Positions 5,457 through 7,143 of a stretch of DNA of 7,143 nucleotides are shown one piece after another (position 1 is the stretch's first letter; every line of letters starts with the position of its first letter). The position numbers and the translations under genes were made by a program. The stretch is from Bacteroidales bacterium. GTDB taxonomy: Bacteria; Bacteroidota; Bacteroidia; Bacteroidales; UBA1715. Below the pieces are notes generated by a model. It was not told the DNA's origin. It was given only the letters and a program-made list of their open reading frames with translations, and made no database searches. The stretch lies in contig JAISIO010000128.1 of the NCBI GenBank assembly GCA_031262005.1, forward strand, positions 1 through 7,143. Reading direction: 5' to 3'.

Positions 5457-5470
5457 AAAAACCTAAAATT

Positions 5471-7143
5471 ATGGCAATATACAAAACAGCAATTAACAAA
5501 CCGATTACCACTTCGTTAATCTTTGTGGCAATCATCGTATTTGGTATCTTCTCGTTCACCAAATTACCTATTGACCAATTTCCCGATATTGACGTTCCAT
5601 ACGTGTCGATTATGACAACATATCCGGGTGCCAACGGTAGTGAAATAGAAACCAATATAACTAAGGTATTGGAAAACTCGCTCAGTGCCGTTGACGGACT
5701 GAAAGAAATTACATCGCAGTCGAAAGACAATATGTCTATTATTTCGCTGGAGCTAAATTGGGGAAGTAATATCGACGAAAGTGTTAACGACGTGCGTTCG
5801 GCTATCGACATGGCGTTCGATGCCTTGCCCGACGGAGCTTCGCGTCCGATGATTTTTAAACTTTCTACATCAATGATGCCGATTTTGCAGTTTGCGGTAA
5901 CAGCAAAAGAAAGCTATCCCGGCTTAGATAAAATAGTAGAAGAAAACGTAATAAACGTGCTCAACCGAATTGACGGAATTGGTAATGTTTCACTTTCGGG
6001 TGCGCCGCAACGCTATGTGTACATCGACTTAGACCAAAATAAACTCGATGCTTTCAAACTTTCGGTGGAGCAAGTGGGACAAGCCGTAGCGGCAAACAAC
6101 CTGAATCTTGCATCGGGTTCTATAAAAATGGGGCAGGAGCAGTATCAATTGCGTGTGCAAAGTGAATATTTGCGCAGTGCCGACATTAATAATATAGTAG
6201 TATCGAATGCGAACGGTAAAGTAGTGTTCTTACGCGATTTGGCAACGGTGCGCGATACAATTCGCGATATTACCGTTGATGAACGAATTAACGGCGACCA
6301 CGGAACACGGTTGGTAATTATGAAACAAACCGGCGCAAACACCGTACAAGTTGCCAGCGAAGTACACCGTATGTTGGAGCAAATTCGTCCTACATTGCCG
6401 CCTGATATTCAATTTCAGTTGATTTACGACGGTGCGCAAAATATTAAAAACTCTATTTACGGTCTGTCGGAAGCGGTAGTTTTTGCCTTCCTTTTTGTAA
6501 TCCTCATGGTGTTGTTCTTTTTGGGACGTTGGCGCGCCACGTTTATCATCATTCTTTCCATACCGATTTCGCTGGTTTGTGCATTTATTTACCTCTATGT
6601 GGCAGGCAGTTCGCTCAACATCATATCGCTTTGTTCGCTTACTATTGCGGTGGGTCTGGTGGTGGACGACGCCATTGTGGTGCTCGAAAACATTACCCGA
6701 CAGGTCGAACGGGGCACTGCGCCGCGAGAGGCGGCAATTTACGGTACGAACGAAGTGTGGGTGTCGGTAATTGCAACTACCATGGTTATTGTGGCGGTAT
6801 TTTTCCCACTTACTATGCTGGGCGGACAAGCTGGTATTATGTTTAAAGAATTAGGTTGGATTGTTTCTATTACTATTGTGGTTTCGGCTATAGTGGCAAT
6901 TGCGCTTACGCCAATGCTTGCTTCAAAACTAATTCGCAACAAAAAAGTGGTTGTTAACGATAAAGGTGAAATTGAAGAAGTTTCTACGCAATCGAACTTG
7001 TATGAAAAAACCGTAATGAAATGGCTTGCAATGCTCGACCGCTGGTATGCTAAAAAATTGCATTGGTGTTTGAATCACAAACTAATTACATCTATCACGG
7101 CACTTGTGATTATGGTTGCGGCTTTTGTGCCTGCGTGCACCGG
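5471..7143 (+). CDS. RND-family multidrug efflux pump (HAE-1/AcrB-like), C-terminal half beyond the window
   Basis: The frame is open from ATG 5471 to the window end (557 complete codons of a protein normally about 1,000-1,050 long). An in-frame TAA at 5456-5458 makes this the first possible ATG. The first transmembrane helix is at about 13-30, followed by FTKLPIDQFPDIDVPYVSI and a porter region with YPGANGSEIETNITKVLENSLSAVDGL, the typical HAE-1 N-terminal block. Helices resume near 335 (VVFAFLFVILMVLFFLGRWRA), and the family motif GLVVDDAIVVLEN has Asp399-Asp400, equivalent to the proton-relay Asp407/408 of AcrB. FFPLTMLGGQAG and ALTPMLASKL follow in the expected order, and no frameshift is seen. 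The pump is the inner-membrane, proton-driven component working with the adaptor and channel upstream. The substrate cannot be predicted. Confidence 0.97.
   Translation, partial: MAIYKTAINKPITTSLIFVAIIVFGIFSFTKLPIDQFPDIDVPYVSIMTTYPGANGSEIETNITKVLENSLSAVDGLKEITSQSKDNMSIISLELNWGSNIDESVNDVRSAIDMAFDALPDGASRPMIFKLSTSMMPILQFAVTAKESYPGLDKIVEENVINVLNRIDGIGNVSLSGAPQRYVYIDLDQNKLDAFKLSVEQVGQAVAANNLNLASGSIKMGQEQYQLRVQSEYLRSADINNIVVSNANGKVVFLRDLATVRDTIRDITVDERINGDHGTRLVIMKQTGANTVQVASEVHRMLEQIRPTLPPDIQFQLIYDGAQNIKNSIYGLSEAVVFAFLFVILMVLFFLGRWRATFIIILSIPISLVCAFIYLYVAGSSLNIISLCSLTIAVGLVVDDAIVVLENITRQVERGTAPREAAIYGTNEVWVSVIATTMVIVAVFFPLTMLGGQAGIMFKELGWIVSITIVVSAIVAIALTPMLASKLIRNKKVVVNDKGEIEEVSTQSNLYEKTVMKWLAMLDRWYAKKLHWCLNHKLITSITALVIMVAAFVPACT

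Noticed and set aside
6230..6829. A 199-codon minus-strand frame inside the pump gene
   Set aside because: It is antisense to strongly conserved pump motifs (including Asp399-Asp400) and its composition is rich in His/Arg/Asn, as expected from a shadow frame.

Overview
The window looks like Bacteroidota chromosomal DNA, probably Bacteroidales-like. The coding is moderately AT-rich. Start codons lack strong Shine-Dalgarno sequences. Two genes have a TAnnTTTG-type -7 promoter element. The efflux adaptor is a lipoprotein, and two small four-helix-bundle (23S-IVS/S23 family) genes are present, a family often multicopy in this phylum. The assignment rests on reading the sequence, not on a database search.

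Layout. Positions 975 to 1 (minus strand) carry the N-terminal 325 codons of a secreted glycoside hydrolase family 8 enzyme that runs off the left edge. A 308-bp divergent intergenic region (976-1283) holds promoters for both sides, two hairpins and palindromic candidate operators. From 1284 to the right edge everything reads on the plus strand: a TetR/AcrR-type regulator (1284-1931), a TolC-like outer-membrane factor (2024-3424), a lipoprotein membrane-fusion protein (3960-4991) and an RND inner-membrane pump (5471 to beyond 7143). Together these form a complete tripartite drug/metabolite efflux operon with its own regulator.

The unusual part is what sits between the efflux genes. Each of the two junctions (TolC/adaptor and adaptor/pump) is occupied by a 122-codon four-helix-bundle gene, and the two proteins are clearly divergent. 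Each small gene is bracketed by its own short-period repeat array, and the arrays on its two sides are in opposite orientation. In the first cassette the arms are built from TTGATAT / ATATCAA units of about 11 bp, and a 29-nt arm pairs at 25 of 29 positions across the gene. In the second the arms are built from exact 8-bp-period units (AGTAGACG-like upstream, AACTnnTT-like downstream) with weaker pairing. The unit sequence differs between cassettes while the architecture is the same. This resembles the classical 23S rRNA intervening sequence (a four-helix-bundle ORF in the loop of a terminal stem), but here it lies in a protein-coding operon. It is the best candidate in the window for an undescribed element; mobility and RNA processing are inferences.

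The efflux system should work as usual: the pump captures substrate at the inner membrane and periplasm using proton motive force, the adaptor bridges to the outer-membrane channel, and the TetR protein probably represses the operon until a ligand binds. The GH8 gene is divergent and probably functionally unrelated.
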